Origin: Anaerolineales bacterium UBA832 | GTDB lineage: Bacteria; Chloroflexota; Anaerolineae; Anaerolineales; UBA11657 | DNA: 41,274 bases | Assembly: GCA_002296125.1 (NCBI GenBank) | Contig: DBHI01000119.1 | Span: 1-41,274 of the forward strand | Direction: 5' to 3' | Part shown: positions 8,176 to 16,812 of the stretch, piece by piece | Numbering within the stretch: position 1 is the stretch's first letter | Layout of the letters: the number at the start of each line of letters is the position of its first letter | Program-made: the position numbers and the translations under genes | Notes under the pieces: model-generated | Databases searched by the model: none | The model's input: the letters and a program-made list of their open reading frames with translations, nothing else | Told to the model about the DNA's origin: nothing

Positions 8176-9633
8176 ATGATTGAACGAAGATTGAAAACCA
8201 GAATAGTTTGTACCATTGGTCCTAATTCAGATTCTGACGAAGAGTTAGGTTCAATGATTCAAGCAGGCATGAATGTAGCTAGACTTAATTTTTCTCATGG
8301 CAACCATGAATATTATAAAAACTTAATAGATAGAATCAGGAAAATGTCTGCATTAAAGGGATTACCAGTTGCTATTTTGCAAGATTTGCAAGGGCCCAGG
8401 ATGCGAATTGGAGAATTTAAAGAAAGTAGCATGGTGCAATTGATTGCAGGCAATTATTTTAAAATTAGTACAGAGAAGGTGGAGGGCAACTCAGAAATAG
8501 TGCATACACCATACCAAGAGCTTCCTAAGTTGATTAACAAAGATGATCTAATTCTATTGAATGATGGGTCTATAGAGCTTCAGGTTGTGTCGGTAATTGG
8601 ATCTGAAATAAACACAAAGATTAATGTAGGAGGATATCTTCCCTCAAGGAAAGGTATTAATATTCCTAACGTTTCTATAGAAAACAAAGGTTTAACCGAT
8701 AAGGACTTGGCTGATTTAGAATTTGGAATTAAACAAGGTGTAGATTATGTGGCTGTATCTTTTGTTCAAAACCAAAAAGACATTCATAATGTAAGAAAAG
8801 CTATTGTTAATATCGATTCAGATAAATCAGATATACCTATAGTCTCGAAGCTTGAGAGACCAATTGCTCTTGATAATTTGGACGAAATTGTGGTAGCGAG
8901 CGATGGTGTTATGGTTGCTAGAGGTGATTTGGGTGTTGAGATAGGAGTAGAGAAGGTTCCTTCAGTACAGAAAAGGATTATAGATATTGCAAATAAAAAC
9001 GGTAAATTTGTAGTCATTGCCACACAGATGCTAGAAAGCATGGTTAATACTACTAAGCCTACAAGAGCTGAAGCTTCTGATGTTGCAAATGCTATATTTG
9101 ACGGAGCAGATGCTGTGATGTTATCTGCAGAAACAGCTGTTGGGATAGACCCAACAGCAGCTGTTTCTATGATAGCAGAAATAATAAGGGAAGCTGAGAA
9201 AAACGAAGATGATTGGGGTCATTTTGTGGAGGATATGAACCTAGAGTTTGACAAACTACCAGCTTTAGCTCTTTCAAGAGCATCCAAGAAATTGGCTGAA
9301 ACACTGAATGCATCAGCATTAATAGTGTTTACTCGGAGTGGTAGTACAGCAACCTTGGTGTCAAAAACTCGTCCACCAGTACCAATAGTTGCGTTTACTA
9401 CTTCAACTGCTACGTACAATAAAATGGCTATGTTAAAAGGAGTTAGTCCATTTGTTCTTTCTAGAGCTATGAGTTTTGAAGAACTTAAGACATCAGCTGA
9501 AAAGGTTTTAATGAAGTCATCCAACATAAAACAAGGTGATAAAATAGTTGTTATTGCAGGATTACCTATTAAAGATATGAGATCAGCCAATATTGTGTTG
9601 TTTTGTACAGTTGGCGAAAAAGTTCTGATCTAA
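8176..9633 (+). CDS. pyk: Pyruvate kinase
   Basis: A 485-residue pyruvate kinase, which makes ATP and pyruvate from phosphoenolpyruvate and ADP at the end of glycolysis. Visible family landmarks in order are: RTRIVCTIGP-like start (here KTRIVCTIGPNS), NVARLNFSHGNHEYY, LQDLQGPRMRIGE, the B-domain (about 75-170), the catalytic lysine region SKLERPIALDNLDEI, the metal-binding MVARGDLGVE, ATQMLESM with the catalytic Thr, and KPTRAEASDVANA. The C-terminal regulatory domain is full length. I prefer ATG 8176 because MIERRLKTRIV aligns with known starts. TTG 8164 would add four residues (MANI). No Shine-Dalgarno decides between them. It is convergent with the holin-like gene. Confidence 0.93.
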   Translation: MIERRLKTRIVCTIGPNSDSDEELGSMIQAGMNVARLNFSHGNHEYYKNLIDRIRKMSALKGLPVAILQDLQGPRMRIGEFKESSMVQLIAGNYFKISTEKVEGNSEIVHTPYQELPKLINKDDLILLNDGSIELQVVSVIGSEINTKINVGGYLPSRKGINIPNVSIENKGLTDKDLADLEFGIKQGVDYVAVSFVQNQKDIHNVRKAIVNIDSDKSDIPIVSKLERPIALDNLDEIVVASDGVMVARGDLGVEIGVEKVPSVQKRIIDIANKNGKFVVIATQMLESMVNTTKPTRAEASDVANAIFDGADAVMLSAETAVGIDPTAAVSMIAEIIREAEKNEDDWGHFVEDMNLEFDKLPALALSRASKKLAETLNASALIVFTRSGSTATLVSKTRPPVPIVAFTTSTATYNKMAMLKGVSPFVLSRAMSFEELKTSAEKVLMKSSNIKQGDKIVVIAGLPIKDMRSANIVLFCTVGEKVLI

Positions 9634-9681
9634 CAGTATAGGGTTTTATAGAGGAAGCAGAAAAGCAAAGAGAAGCTAAAC

Positions 9682-10323
9682 TTATTCTTTGTGTTGAGAT
9701 GCTTCTATACGGAATTGCATTAGTTGTGCTTCTATCATGCCGTCTATTAAATCGTGTGGCACATTAATGCCGTGATGTGATAAATAATCAGATGCTAAGT
9801 TGACAGCAAAAGCTTTTTTTTCTTCTGCTAGATTTAGACCACCTTCTAGAGCCTTTCGTCTAATGTTACTTTGTTCTGCTGCGAGCACAGAGGATTGTAC
9901 GGCATTAGTCAAAAGTTCTGAACGAACTTTTGCTGAAGAAGCTGAACCGCTAGAGTTGTGAAACTGTCGTAAAACCTCACTTTCAATAAGTCCGGCAATA
10001 GAAGTTGCGTCTAGATCAATACCTAATTTTCTAAAGTAAGTTCTAGCTAAGTTCATTGCAAACTTCTTTTTTTCTGCACTGCTGATTAAGGTTCCGTTAT
10101 TGCCGTTTTGTTCAGCGCTACGAACCACAAGTTCTGTAACGGTTTGAATCATTTCTAGTTGTTGAGAGTTCATGCGTTGTGACATTTCTTTGGATCTTGT
10201 GCGAAGCCAAGACGATATAGTTGCTACTGCAAACGGTAAAGCGGCAGTAAGAAGGCCAGCAGCCAACAGGCCCACAAAACTTATTACGGTTTCTGACAGG
10301 TTTTGTATGTTTTCCGGGCTCAA
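9682..10323 (-). CDS. Membrane protein with two tandem LLH-holin-like domains
   Basis: A 213-residue protein of unknown cellular role. The start is taken as TTG 10323 because GGAG lies seven bases upstream of it; the TTG 21 bases further upstream (10344) has no such site. One hydrophobic helix (about residues 12-35) is followed by a charged linker. Then two copies of one domain of about 55-60 residues follow: the first around SAEKKKFAMNLARTYFRKLG with IESEVLRQF, the second around AEEKKAFAVNLASDYLSHHG with IEAQLMQF. Each copy is preceded by an AEQ motif. The pattern AEQ...K..A...L...GI...IE resembles the phage holin LL-H family, also found as chromosomal one-helix proteins. Known LLH holins carry one copy. 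No phage genes surround it, so lysis is unlikely to be its role. Confidence 0.6.
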   Translation of the reverse strand: MSPENIQNLSETVISFVGLLAAGLLTAALPFAVATISSWLRTRSKEMSQRMNSQQLEMIQTVTELVVRSAEQNGNNGTLISSAEKKKFAMNLARTYFRKLGIDLDATSIAGLIESEVLRQFHNSSGSASSAKVRSELLTNAVQSSVLAAEQSNIRRKALEGGLNLAEEKKAFAVNLASDYLSHHGINVPHDLIDGMIEAQLMQFRIEASQHKE

Positions 10324-10403
10324 GTGTTTTCTCCAATATATCAATAAATGTTATATAGATAACAATAGACTATAGTATATATTTTTTGGTTGCACTACGC
10401 ACA

Positions 10404-11411
10404 TTATACACAGGAAGTTTGGTTGCTGTAAATAATAGTATGTTTGAAAGGTAAATTTGTAACAATAGCAGAAACATTGTTGGTCATACCGCGTGTAGTT
10501 AATTTGGTGGTCGGTTTAGAAACAGATGGCTTTATGAATGCTAAGCTTAGCCAACCTAGCTCTGGAGATAATGAAGAGCTGGTAACAGTGCCACAATTTT
10601 TGTCGTTGAATTGTAGTATTGTTCCAACAGGCAGTTGGCTCTCTGATCTTAAGCCAGTAAGAGTTTTGGCTAGTTTGCCTTGAGAATCCAGTCGCGCTAT
10701 TATTTCTTGCCCTGTGTAACAGCCTTTTTGAAAACAAATAGACTCGCGCAAACCAGCTTCTAGGGGATTGTAATCACTGGTGATTTCAGATCCTGCGCTG
10801 GGGAGGCCAGCTTCAACTCTTAATGTTTCATAGAGTGTTTTGTTTCCTGACACTGCTCCTTGGTTTATTGCTGTAATTGTTATTTCTTGAGATGTTTTTG
10901 TATCAGCTATTATGTGATATCCAATCCCTGAAGGCGGTTTCATTTTGACAATCCAGGCTGTTTCGCTGATGGGTAAGGCTTGATTGTGAGACATATTGGA
11001 TGCTTTTGGATTGAGTTTGGAGACTATTGTATGAGCTGTTGGTCCTACAAAACAGGTGTGACACAAAGTTGGTTCAGATGTTTGTAACGACACTTCATCC
11101 TGGAAAAAGGTGTGACGTTTAATCCATTGAACCACTGACTCAGAGGTTGTTTTGTTGGACGCGATAAGAGTAATATCATCTAAGTTTACTATGTAGAGAA
11201 GGTCTATAATTCGTCCAATTGCATTTGTTAATGTTGTAGATTGTGTTTCGAAGGGACTCAAGTTAATCGTGTTGTTTGTAGATAGTCTATGTAGTAAATC
11301 TAGACGATCTTTGCCAGAAGCCTGGATAGTACTAATGAAGTCACAATTAATAACAACACATCCAGTGTTTGAGAGATTATACATATTGTCGGATTGGGTT
11401 TGTTGAGACAT
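10404..11411 (-). CDS. ygfZ: YgfZ/GcvT-like folate-binding protein (Fe-S cluster biogenesis)
   Basis: A 335-residue GcvT-fold protein. The diagnostic YgfZ motif K-G-C-Y-x-G-Q-E is present as QKGCYTGQEIIARL around residue 230, with the conserved Cys. The N-terminal part has LDLLHRLSTN, typical of the folate-binding fold, and the C-terminal barrel is shorter and less conserved. YgfZ (IBA57 in mitochondria) uses tetrahydrofolate to help assemble or repair [4Fe-4S] clusters in selected enzymes. It lies 24 bp after korB on the same strand, and KorAB is itself a [4Fe-4S] enzyme, so co-expression for cluster maintenance is a reasonable inference. It is a YgfZ rather than a GcvT aminomethyltransferase because no other glycine-cleavage genes are near and the Cys motif is present. 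Confidence 0.85.
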   Translation of the reverse strand: MSQQTQSDNMYNLSNTGCVVINCDFISTIQASGKDRLDLLHRLSTNNTINLSPFETQSTTLTNAIGRIIDLLYIVNLDDITLIASNKTTSESVVQWIKRHTFFQDEVSLQTSEPTLCHTCFVGPTAHTIVSKLNPKASNMSHNQALPISETAWIVKMKPPSGIGYHIIADTKTSQEITITAINQGAVSGNKTLYETLRVEAGLPSAGSEITSDYNPLEAGLRESICFQKGCYTGQEIIARLDSQGKLAKTLTGLRSESQLPVGTILQFNDKNCGTVTSSSLSPELGWLSLAFIKPSVSKPTTKLTTRGMTNNVSAIVTNLPFKHTIIYSNQTSCV

Positions 11412-11435
11412 TCTGTTTAGCGCCTATAGCTTGTA

Positions 11436-12458
11436 TTATAGATCGGACACAATTTGTCTTAAGCTGTCGGCAGAAGGTCTTAGTTCTTCTTCTGGTAGGT
11501 GTGAAAGAGGTTCTTTAACTAAGTTTTCAGATTCAATTAAGCTGTTTTTGTTGGGATTATAATAAATTAACCCGGTTAATAAACTTGCTTCATTGTTAGC
11601 TGTATATAAAGCCGTAATAGCATCCATTTTGTTTGTGGGATCATAGGATTCGTCAAGTTTTTTAAGTAAGATTTGTGATCCATCATGTAGAGTTACCATA
11701 GTTGTTTCGCCTGGATCATAATCAGTGGTGATTTCATCTTGCAGAGGTATGTATGTTATATCGTGTAAAGGATCTTTGTTTTCTTTTACCCAGTCATAGC
11801 TTTTTGTTGACTCTTTACTATCATTGAATGTTACACAAGGGCTTATTATGTCTAAAAGAGCTGTACCGTTGTAACTAAGGGCAGCTTTTAGCAGTGGCCT
11901 TACTTGTTTGGCGTCTCCAGCAAAACTACGAGCTACAAAACCACAATCTGCTATTATGGCTTCCATGCAGAGGTCTAAGGGCGGTAGGTCATTGTGTCCG
12001 TAATACTTTAGGTTTTGACCTTTATCTGCTGTGACTGAGAATTGGCCTTTTGTTAATCCATAAACACCATTGTTTTCCACAATATATACCATTGGTACGT
12101 TTCTGCGCATACTGTGTTTGAATTGACCGATGCCGATACTTCCACTGTCACCATCGCCACTGATGCCAACAGCAATTAGATTGCGGTTTGCTAATATAGC
12201 ACCACTAACAACAGAAGGCATACGTCCATGAACAGAATTAAAGGCAAAAGATCTATTCATAAAATAAGCGGGACTTTTGCTTGAACATCCTATTCCACTG
12301 ATTTTAACCAACTGTTCAGGCTGTATGCCTAATTCAAAGGAGGCTGTAATAATTTGAGAGGATATTGAATTATGTCCACATCCAGCACATAGTGTTGTAG
12401 GGCTACCCTTGTAATCTTGTTTTTGTAAGCCAATCGCATTAGTTTTAGTATTATTCAT
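11436..12458 (-). CDS. korB: 2-oxoacid:ferredoxin oxidoreductase, beta subunit
   Basis: A 340-residue thiamin-diphosphate subunit. CAGCGH puts Cys24 and Cys27 at the N-terminus, with Cys58 in GIGCSS and Cys208 in ISPCVTF; these four match the [4Fe-4S] ligands of KorB/PorB-type subunits. GDGDSGSIG (101-109) with the ENNGVYGLTKGQ segment (128-139) is the ThDP/Mg site. With KorA it decarboxylates a 2-oxoacid (2-oxoglutarate or related) to the acyl-CoA and passes electrons to ferredoxin, and it may run in reverse for CO2 fixation. The start codon overlaps the korA stop by eight bases, so translation is coupled. The C-terminal tail of about 60 residues beyond the core is typical of aerobe-associated KorB proteins. 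Confidence 0.9.
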   Translation of the reverse strand: MNNTKTNAIGLQKQDYKGSPTTLCAGCGHNSISSQIITASFELGIQPEQLVKISGIGCSSKSPAYFMNRSFAFNSVHGRMPSVVSGAILANRNLIAVGISGDGDSGSIGIGQFKHSMRRNVPMVYIVENNGVYGLTKGQFSVTADKGQNLKYYGHNDLPPLDLCMEAIIADCGFVARSFAGDAKQVRPLLKAALSYNGTALLDIISPCVTFNDSKESTKSYDWVKENKDPLHDITYIPLQDEITTDYDPGETTMVTLHDGSQILLKKLDESYDPTNKMDAITALYTANNEASLLTGLIYYNPNKNSLIESENLVKEPLSHLPEEELRPSADSLRQIVSDL

Positions 12459-14283
12459 TAGGAGAGTTTTCCTTTGTTATAATTTCATTTACTATCCAGC
12501 GGGCTGATAGAGGCAGGCCATCACAATAGGCAGAGGAGTGCATTCTTGTGGCTAGCTCTGGGAACTGTAGTTGCAATAGCTTATGTAATTGACCATCAAT
12601 ATTCATTTCAATTACATATGTTTTTTCATAAGATTTTATGAAGTCGGCTACACTTAAGTTAAGTGGAAGGGCTCGTATTCGAAGATAGTTACATAGAATA
12701 TCATTGTCACACAGACGGTCACAAGCCTCTATAATTGCTGGGTCAGTAGAGCCAAACCCAATTATTCCTATTTTGGAATTGTCTCTATTTATTAAGATTG
12801 GTTCAGGTAAATGTTTTCTTGCTCCATCAATCTTGAGCTTTAATCTTTGCATGTTTTCAACATAGTCTTGAGGGTCTTCGCTGTATTTAGCTGATTTATT
12901 ATGTCCACTGCCCCGAGTAAAATAAGAGGCTTGTGGGTGGCTTGTGCCAGGTAATGTTCGATATGATATTCCGTCTCCATCTAAATCAAGGTACCGGTTA
13001 AATCCGTTGGCTTCTACCTGTTCAGCAGTCAACACTTTTCCACGGTTCATTGGTTTATTTGGATAAACAAAAGGTTTTGACATCCAGTTGTTCATTCCTA
13101 GATCTAAATCACTTAGTACAAATACAGGTGTTTGGTATTGTTCAGCGATATCAAAAGCTTTCCATCCAAACTCAAAGCACTCGTTTATATTTCCTGGGAG
13201 AAGACAAATGTGCTCTGTGTCTCCATGACTAGACCAGTAACAAGCTGTTAGATCTCCTTGTGAGACACGGGTTGGTAGTCCTGTACTTGGCCCTACTCTT
13301 TGTACGTCCCATATGACAGCTGGGATTTCTGCAAAATATCCAAACCCTGCAAACTCAGACATTAAGCTTATTCCAGGTCCTGATGTAGCTGTCATTGATC
13401 GTGCGCCCGCCCAACCTGCACCTATAACCATTCCTGCTGCGGCAAGCTCATCTTCTGCTTGTATTATTGAATAAGTTGCGTTACCGTTTTCATCGTGCCT
13501 TAGAAGAGCCGCATACTTAGTTAATGAATCAGCTAAACTTGTGGATGGCGTTATTGGATACCAAGCCATGACAGTTACTCCCCCATAAATTGCACCCAGC
13601 GCTCCAGCTAGGTTGCCGTCAAGCATTATTTGACCGTCTGTTAGGTTAGCTGGTTCGACTTCGAAAGGGTCAGACTTAGTTAAGTTGTCTTTAGCCCAAC
13701 TAAATGCCGAATGGATTACAGCCATATTAGTATCAACCAATTTTTGTCTGCCTTTAAAATGCCAGTGAAGTGCATTTTGAATCTCAGACAAATCTATATT
13801 TAGCATGAACGCTAAAGTGCCAACGTATACCATGTTTGACACGTAAGGGCGGAGAGAGGTAGCAACACCTGATTCTTTTGCTAAACGTTTTACAGGCATG
13901 CTGTAGTAGATAATGTCGTCTCTATCGAACTCATATTTAGCTTTTTCTGGAAAAAGGCAAACCCCTCCTGGCTCTATGTTAAGAATATCCTGCTCAGCTG
14001 TTTCAGGGTTCATGATCACCATAATTTGTATGCTATCTCTCCTAGCAATGTAGCCGTCTTGACTACATCTAATGGTGTACCATGTAGGCATTCCTTGAAT
14101 ATTGGAAGGGAACAAGTTTTTACCGCTAACCGGTATACCCATTTTAAATAATGATCTTAATAACACCAAGTTTGATGTTTGACTACCTGATCCATTTGGA
14201 GTAGCAACTTGGATTGAAAAATCATTAATAATCTTATTAGAAGAGTGTAAATTGTTTGTTGTTGTATTATTTGTGTTTGACAT
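12451..14283 (-). CDS. korA: 2-oxoacid:ferredoxin oxidoreductase, fused gamma-alpha subunit
   Basis: A 610-residue subunit in which the gamma domain (about residues 20-190; GSGSQTSN near the start) is fused to the alpha pyrimidine-binding domain (about 210-480; GNLAGALGAIYGG, YPITPSTSLAD, EDELAAAGMVIGAGWAGARS) and a C-terminal transketolase-like domain. The gamma-alpha fusion is the usual two-subunit KorAB form and distinguishes it from four-subunit pyruvate oxidoreductases. YPITPSTS and TATSGPGISLM belong to the CoA/2-oxoacid site. GGAA before the ATG gives a modest ribosome site. It lies 44 bp after the GntR regulator gene and overlaps korB, so the set is read as one operon. Confidence 0.9.
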   Translation of the reverse strand: MSNTNNTTTNNLHSSNKIINDFSIQVATPNGSGSQTSNLVLLRSLFKMGIPVSGKNLFPSNIQGMPTWYTIRCSQDGYIARRDSIQIMVIMNPETAEQDILNIEPGGVCLFPEKAKYEFDRDDIIYYSMPVKRLAKESGVATSLRPYVSNMVYVGTLAFMLNIDLSEIQNALHWHFKGRQKLVDTNMAVIHSAFSWAKDNLTKSDPFEVEPANLTDGQIMLDGNLAGALGAIYGGVTVMAWYPITPSTSLADSLTKYAALLRHDENGNATYSIIQAEDELAAAGMVIGAGWAGARSMTATSGPGISLMSEFAGFGYFAEIPAVIWDVQRVGPSTGLPTRVSQGDLTACYWSSHGDTEHICLLPGNINECFEFGWKAFDIAEQYQTPVFVLSDLDLGMNNWMSKPFVYPNKPMNRGKVLTAEQVEANGFNRYLDLDGDGISYRTLPGTSHPQASYFTRGSGHNKSAKYSEDPQDYVENMQRLKLKIDGARKHLPEPILINRDNSKIGIIGFGSTDPAIIEACDRLCDNDILCNYLRIRALPLNLSVADFIKSYEKTYVIEMNIDGQLHKLLQLQFPELATRMHSSAYCDGLPLSARWIVNEIITKENSPNE

Positions 14284-14327
14284 AAATAATTTCCGTGAAT
14301 TTAGAAAAAGATAAAATGGTTGTGGTT

Positions 14328-14993
14328 TTATTGGTTTCGAGTGTCTATTAGCTTGGTGTGTTCAATAAATGTGTCTAATGCTCCTTCAATATTGTTGTTA
14401 ATTAAATTTTGGATAATCAATTTGTGATAATCCCAAACTTTGTGCAAGTATTGAATGTCAGTGTACACATTAAGGTCTACGGCTTCGTAAGCTTCCCAGT
14501 AGCCTTCAAGCAGACCTAATACAAAAGTGTTCTCAAGTTTTTTAAAAATGTTCAAATGAAGATCTTTGTGTTCGTTGTGAGGTATCCGGATTGGCGTTCC
14601 GTTAAGTTTTTCTTGTGCCGATAAAACAAGCGAGTCAAGCTCAAGCAAGTCACTTCTTGTGAGTTTTTGTACGGCCTCAGAGAAAAAGCTTATTTCAATA
14701 TGATTGCGTAGTTCACCGAACTGAGTAAATAAACTATTGTCTAAGGCTAGACCAAACAATAGAGAATGTTTTATGGCTGGGAAAAACTCATAATTAGCAC
14801 AACGTATACCCGATCTTGGCTTAACTTCTACTACACCTAGCATGCGAGCGGCCTCTAGCTGTTCGCGTAGCTTGCTTATACTTAATCCTAATTCTTTTTT
14901 TAGAGTCGTCAGAGGAGGCACTCTATCACCAGGTTGATAGTTGTTGGTAGTTAGATATATGAGAAATTCGGAGTTCAGTCTTGATTCAAGCAT
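14328..14993 (-). CDS. GntR-family regulator, FadR/FCD subfamily
   Basis: A 221-residue regulator. The N-terminal winged helix-turn-helix (about residues 8-68) shows the GntR pattern PGDRVPPLTTLKKELGLS followed by a helix and the wing VKPRSGIRC. The all-helical C-terminal domain (about 85-220) fits the FCD effector domain, with acidic and His residues (Asn-His-Ile-Glu near 100; His near 145 and 200) at places used for metal and carboxylate ligands. FCD regulators usually respond to organic acids or acyl-CoAs, suitable for a regulator of korAB just downstream. Two inverted repeats overlapping its promoter suggest autorepression. The effector is not known from sequence. Confidence 0.85.
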   Translation of the reverse strand: MLESRLNSEFLIYLTTNNYQPGDRVPPLTTLKKELGLSISKLREQLEAARMLGVVEVKPRSGIRCANYEFFPAIKHSLLFGLALDNSLFTQFGELRNHIEISFFSEAVQKLTRSDLLELDSLVLSAQEKLNGTPIRIPHNEHKDLHLNIFKKLENTFVLGLLEGYWEAYEAVDLNVYTDIQYLHKVWDYHKLIIQNLINNNIEGALDTFIEHTKLIDTRNQ

Positions 14994-15046
14994 ATAATTA
15001 ACTCTTATGATTTAATATGGTGATGCACTCTAAAACAATCAGTATT

Positions 15047-15095
15047 ATATGACTAATATGATTAGTCATATTATATGTTAGACTAAAGATTAGTC
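15047..15095. promoter_or_regulatory. Two operator-like inverted repeats with a shared half-site
   Basis: The first repeat is ATATGACTAAT-atg-ATTAGTCATAT (15047-15071), a perfect 11-bp arm palindrome with three more paired positions outside one mismatch. The second is GACTAA-aga-TTAGTC (15081-15095). Both use the half-site GACTAA and a 3-bp spacer, and their centres are 29 bp apart, near three helical turns. The size and symmetry fit a dimeric GntR regulator binding in tandem. Confidence 0.7.
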
Positions 15096-15097
15096 AA
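15070..15097 (-). promoter_or_regulatory. Promoter of the GntR-korAB-ygfZ operon
   Basis: On the minus strand, TTGACT (15097-15092) is 16 bases from a perfect TATAAT (15075-15070). The second inverted repeat covers the -35 and spacer, and the first covers the edge of the -10 and the expected start site near 15063. Binding by the regulator would therefore block this promoter. Confidence 0.65.
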
Positions 15098-15117
15098 GTT
15101 GTTTTTTGTGTGCTTAT

Positions 15118-15149
15118 GGTATACTGAAAATTAATTAGTTAGTAGGAGG
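15118..15149 (+). promoter_or_regulatory. Extended -10 and strong ribosome site of the Trm112-like gene
   Basis: TATACT (15120-15125) is preceded by TGG, an extended -10 pattern. AGGAGG (15144-15149) lies five bases before ATG 15155. The second operator repeat ends about 25 bases before this -10, next to the expected -35 position, so the GntR protein could affect this gene too. Confidence 0.55.
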
Positions 15150-15154
15150 TATTT

Positions 15155-15379
15155 ATGTTAAGTAATGAACTATTAGAAATACTTAGATGTCCTTCTTGTG
15201 TTCAAAGTTCAGATGGTAATTTAGAGCTAACAAAAGGAAGTTGGTTGGTGTGCAAGGAAGACAATTGTGGTCGTAAGTATCCAATTAAGAAAGACATACC
15301 TGTGATGTTAATTGAAGAAGGCGATAAATGGGTTAATGTTAAGGTGTCTGAGCTGCCACTTCCTCCCCCAGTTGAATAA
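15155..15379 (+). CDS. Trm112-family zinc-ribbon protein (UPF0434/YcaR-like)
   Basis: A 74-residue protein. CPSC (residues 11-14) and the later pair in CKEDNC supply four Cys in a zinc-ribbon arrangement. The following segment GRKYPIKKDIPVMLIEE is the family hallmark (Y-P-I-x-x-x-I-P-x-M/L-L). Trm112 proteins bind and activate SAM-dependent methyltransferases in eukaryotes and archaea; bacterial partners are less clear. The C-terminus ends in a proline-rich tail. It is a single-gene unit between the divergent GntR gene and the convergent serS. A methyltransferase with a similar built-in ribbon lies at 18081-18977. Confidence 0.85.
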   Translation: MLSNELLEILRCPSCVQSSDGNLELTKGSWLVCKEDNCGRKYPIKKDIPVMLIEEGDKWVNVKVSELPLPPPVE

Positions 15380-15417
15380 TATATCGTAGTTAATGGTATA
15401 TTTAATTAGGAAATTAA

Positions 15418-16683
15418 TTAACCAATCATCTCTTCATTAGACATCCAAGGAACCAAAGCTTCTGGGACTTGTATTCGGCCGTCCGATTGTTGATTGTTTT
15501 CAATAATGGCTATTAGAGTTCGTGGAATTCCAAGCCCCGAACCATTTAAAGTATGAACATATTCAGTTTTTGTGTTTTTCTTAGGTCTATATCGAATATT
15601 AGCTCTTCTAGCTTGGAAATCACCGCAGTTAGATATAGAAGATACTTCTAGCCATTCGTTGCAACCAGGTGACCATACTTCTATGTCGTATGTAATTTGA
15701 GATCCAAAGCCTAAATCACCACTGCATAGTCTTTGTACTCTATAGGTTAGATTAAGTAGTTTGCACGTTTCTTCTGCATCAATTAGTAGTTTGTTGAGCG
15801 CTTCATCGGAGCTGTCAGGTGTTGTAAGTGCATACATTTCTACTTTATCGAATTGGTGACCACGCTTGATGCCACGAACCTCTTTTCCAGCAGCAAACTT
15901 TTCTCTGCGAAAGCAAGGTGTATACGCTGTATAGAAAAGAGGTAAGTCGTTAGATGAGATAATTTCGTCTCTATGTAAATTAGTTAGTGGTACTTCAGCA
16001 GTTGTGACAAACCAAGCATCATCTTCAATATCTCTATAAATATTATCAGCAAATTTAGGCAGTTGACCAGCTGCAGTAAAGTTGATTTCTTTTACCATGA
16101 AAGGTAAATAACACTCAGAATATCCCTGTTGAGTGTGCAAATCTAACATAAAATTGATTAGAGCTCTTTGCATCCGAGCTATTCCTTTGTTTAGAACATA
16201 AAATCTAGAACCGCTGAGCTTTACTCCTCTTTCAAAATCTATAAGACCAAGATTCGTTCCTATTTCCCAATGAGGCTTAGGTATAAAATCAAAAGAAGGC
16301 TTTGTACCAACTTCTTTGATGGTTACATTGTCTTTATCATTTTCTCCAACAGGAGTGTCACTATGTGGAATATTGGGTATTTCCAACATAAGTTTATGTA
16401 AAGTAGATTCTATTTTACGGACTTCGTTGTCTAAGCTGGAAATTTGGTTGCCTACTTCTCGCATTTCGTCGATCAACGTGACGCGAGACTGATTGTCTTT
16501 CATATTACCTATATCTTTAGAGGTTTTGTTTCTTTTAGATTTAAGTTGTTCAGTTTGTTGTAATAGTGTGCGACGCTGTTTATCAAGATTAATTATTTTA
16601 TCAATGTCATAGTCAGAACCACGTATATTGAGTGATGCTTTAATTTCGGAGGTCTTTTGGCGAATTAATTGAATGTCAAGCAT
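15418..16683 (-). CDS. serS: Seryl-tRNA synthetase
   Basis: A 421-residue class II synthetase that charges tRNA-Ser (and tRNA-Sec where present). ATG 16683 is chosen because MLDIQLIRQKT matches the conserved SerRS start; an in-frame upstream TTG would add 14 unrelated residues. The N-terminal coiled-coil arm (about 25-105) carries alternating Lys/Glu heptads and contacts the tRNA long variable arm. Motif 2 is around CFRREKFAAGKEVRGIKRGHQF and the motif 3 region is GLGIPRTLIAIIEN with the conserved Arg. TAEVPLTNLH, the serine-pocket segment, is also present. No ribosome site is obvious. It is convergent with the Trm112-like gene and divergent from nth. Confidence 0.95.
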   Translation of the reverse strand: MLDIQLIRQKTSEIKASLNIRGSDYDIDKIINLDKQRRTLLQQTEQLKSKRNKTSKDIGNMKDNQSRVTLIDEMREVGNQISSLDNEVRKIESTLHKLMLEIPNIPHSDTPVGENDKDNVTIKEVGTKPSFDFIPKPHWEIGTNLGLIDFERGVKLSGSRFYVLNKGIARMQRALINFMLDLHTQQGYSECYLPFMVKEINFTAAGQLPKFADNIYRDIEDDAWFVTTAEVPLTNLHRDEIISSNDLPLFYTAYTPCFRREKFAAGKEVRGIKRGHQFDKVEMYALTTPDSSDEALNKLLIDAEETCKLLNLTYRVQRLCSGDLGFGSQITYDIEVWSPGCNEWLEVSSISNCGDFQARRANIRYRPKKNTKTEYVHTLNGSGLGIPRTLIAIIENNQQSDGRIQVPEALVPWMSNEEMIG

Positions 16684-16795
16684 GATAATAACCAGAGTTT
16701 TATTTTCCACCACTAGTATAGTCAATGTTCGTCATTACGTCATCTCCATTAAAATGTTTTATATATTTGAAATAATGCTATATGCGTTGCAACTA

Positions 16796-16812
16796 TATAA
16801 TTTATATCAATT
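16796..16812 (+). promoter_or_regulatory. -10 box directly before nth
   Basis: A perfect TATAAT (16796-16801) is 11 bases from ATG 16813. There is no Shine-Dalgarno site between them and no clear -35 box. It fits a leaderless or near-leaderless transcript. Confidence 0.5.

Noticed and set aside
9682..10323. Prophage remnant around the holin-like gene
   Set aside because: Neighbours are pyk and ygfZ, with no lysin, integrase, structural genes or attachment repeats.
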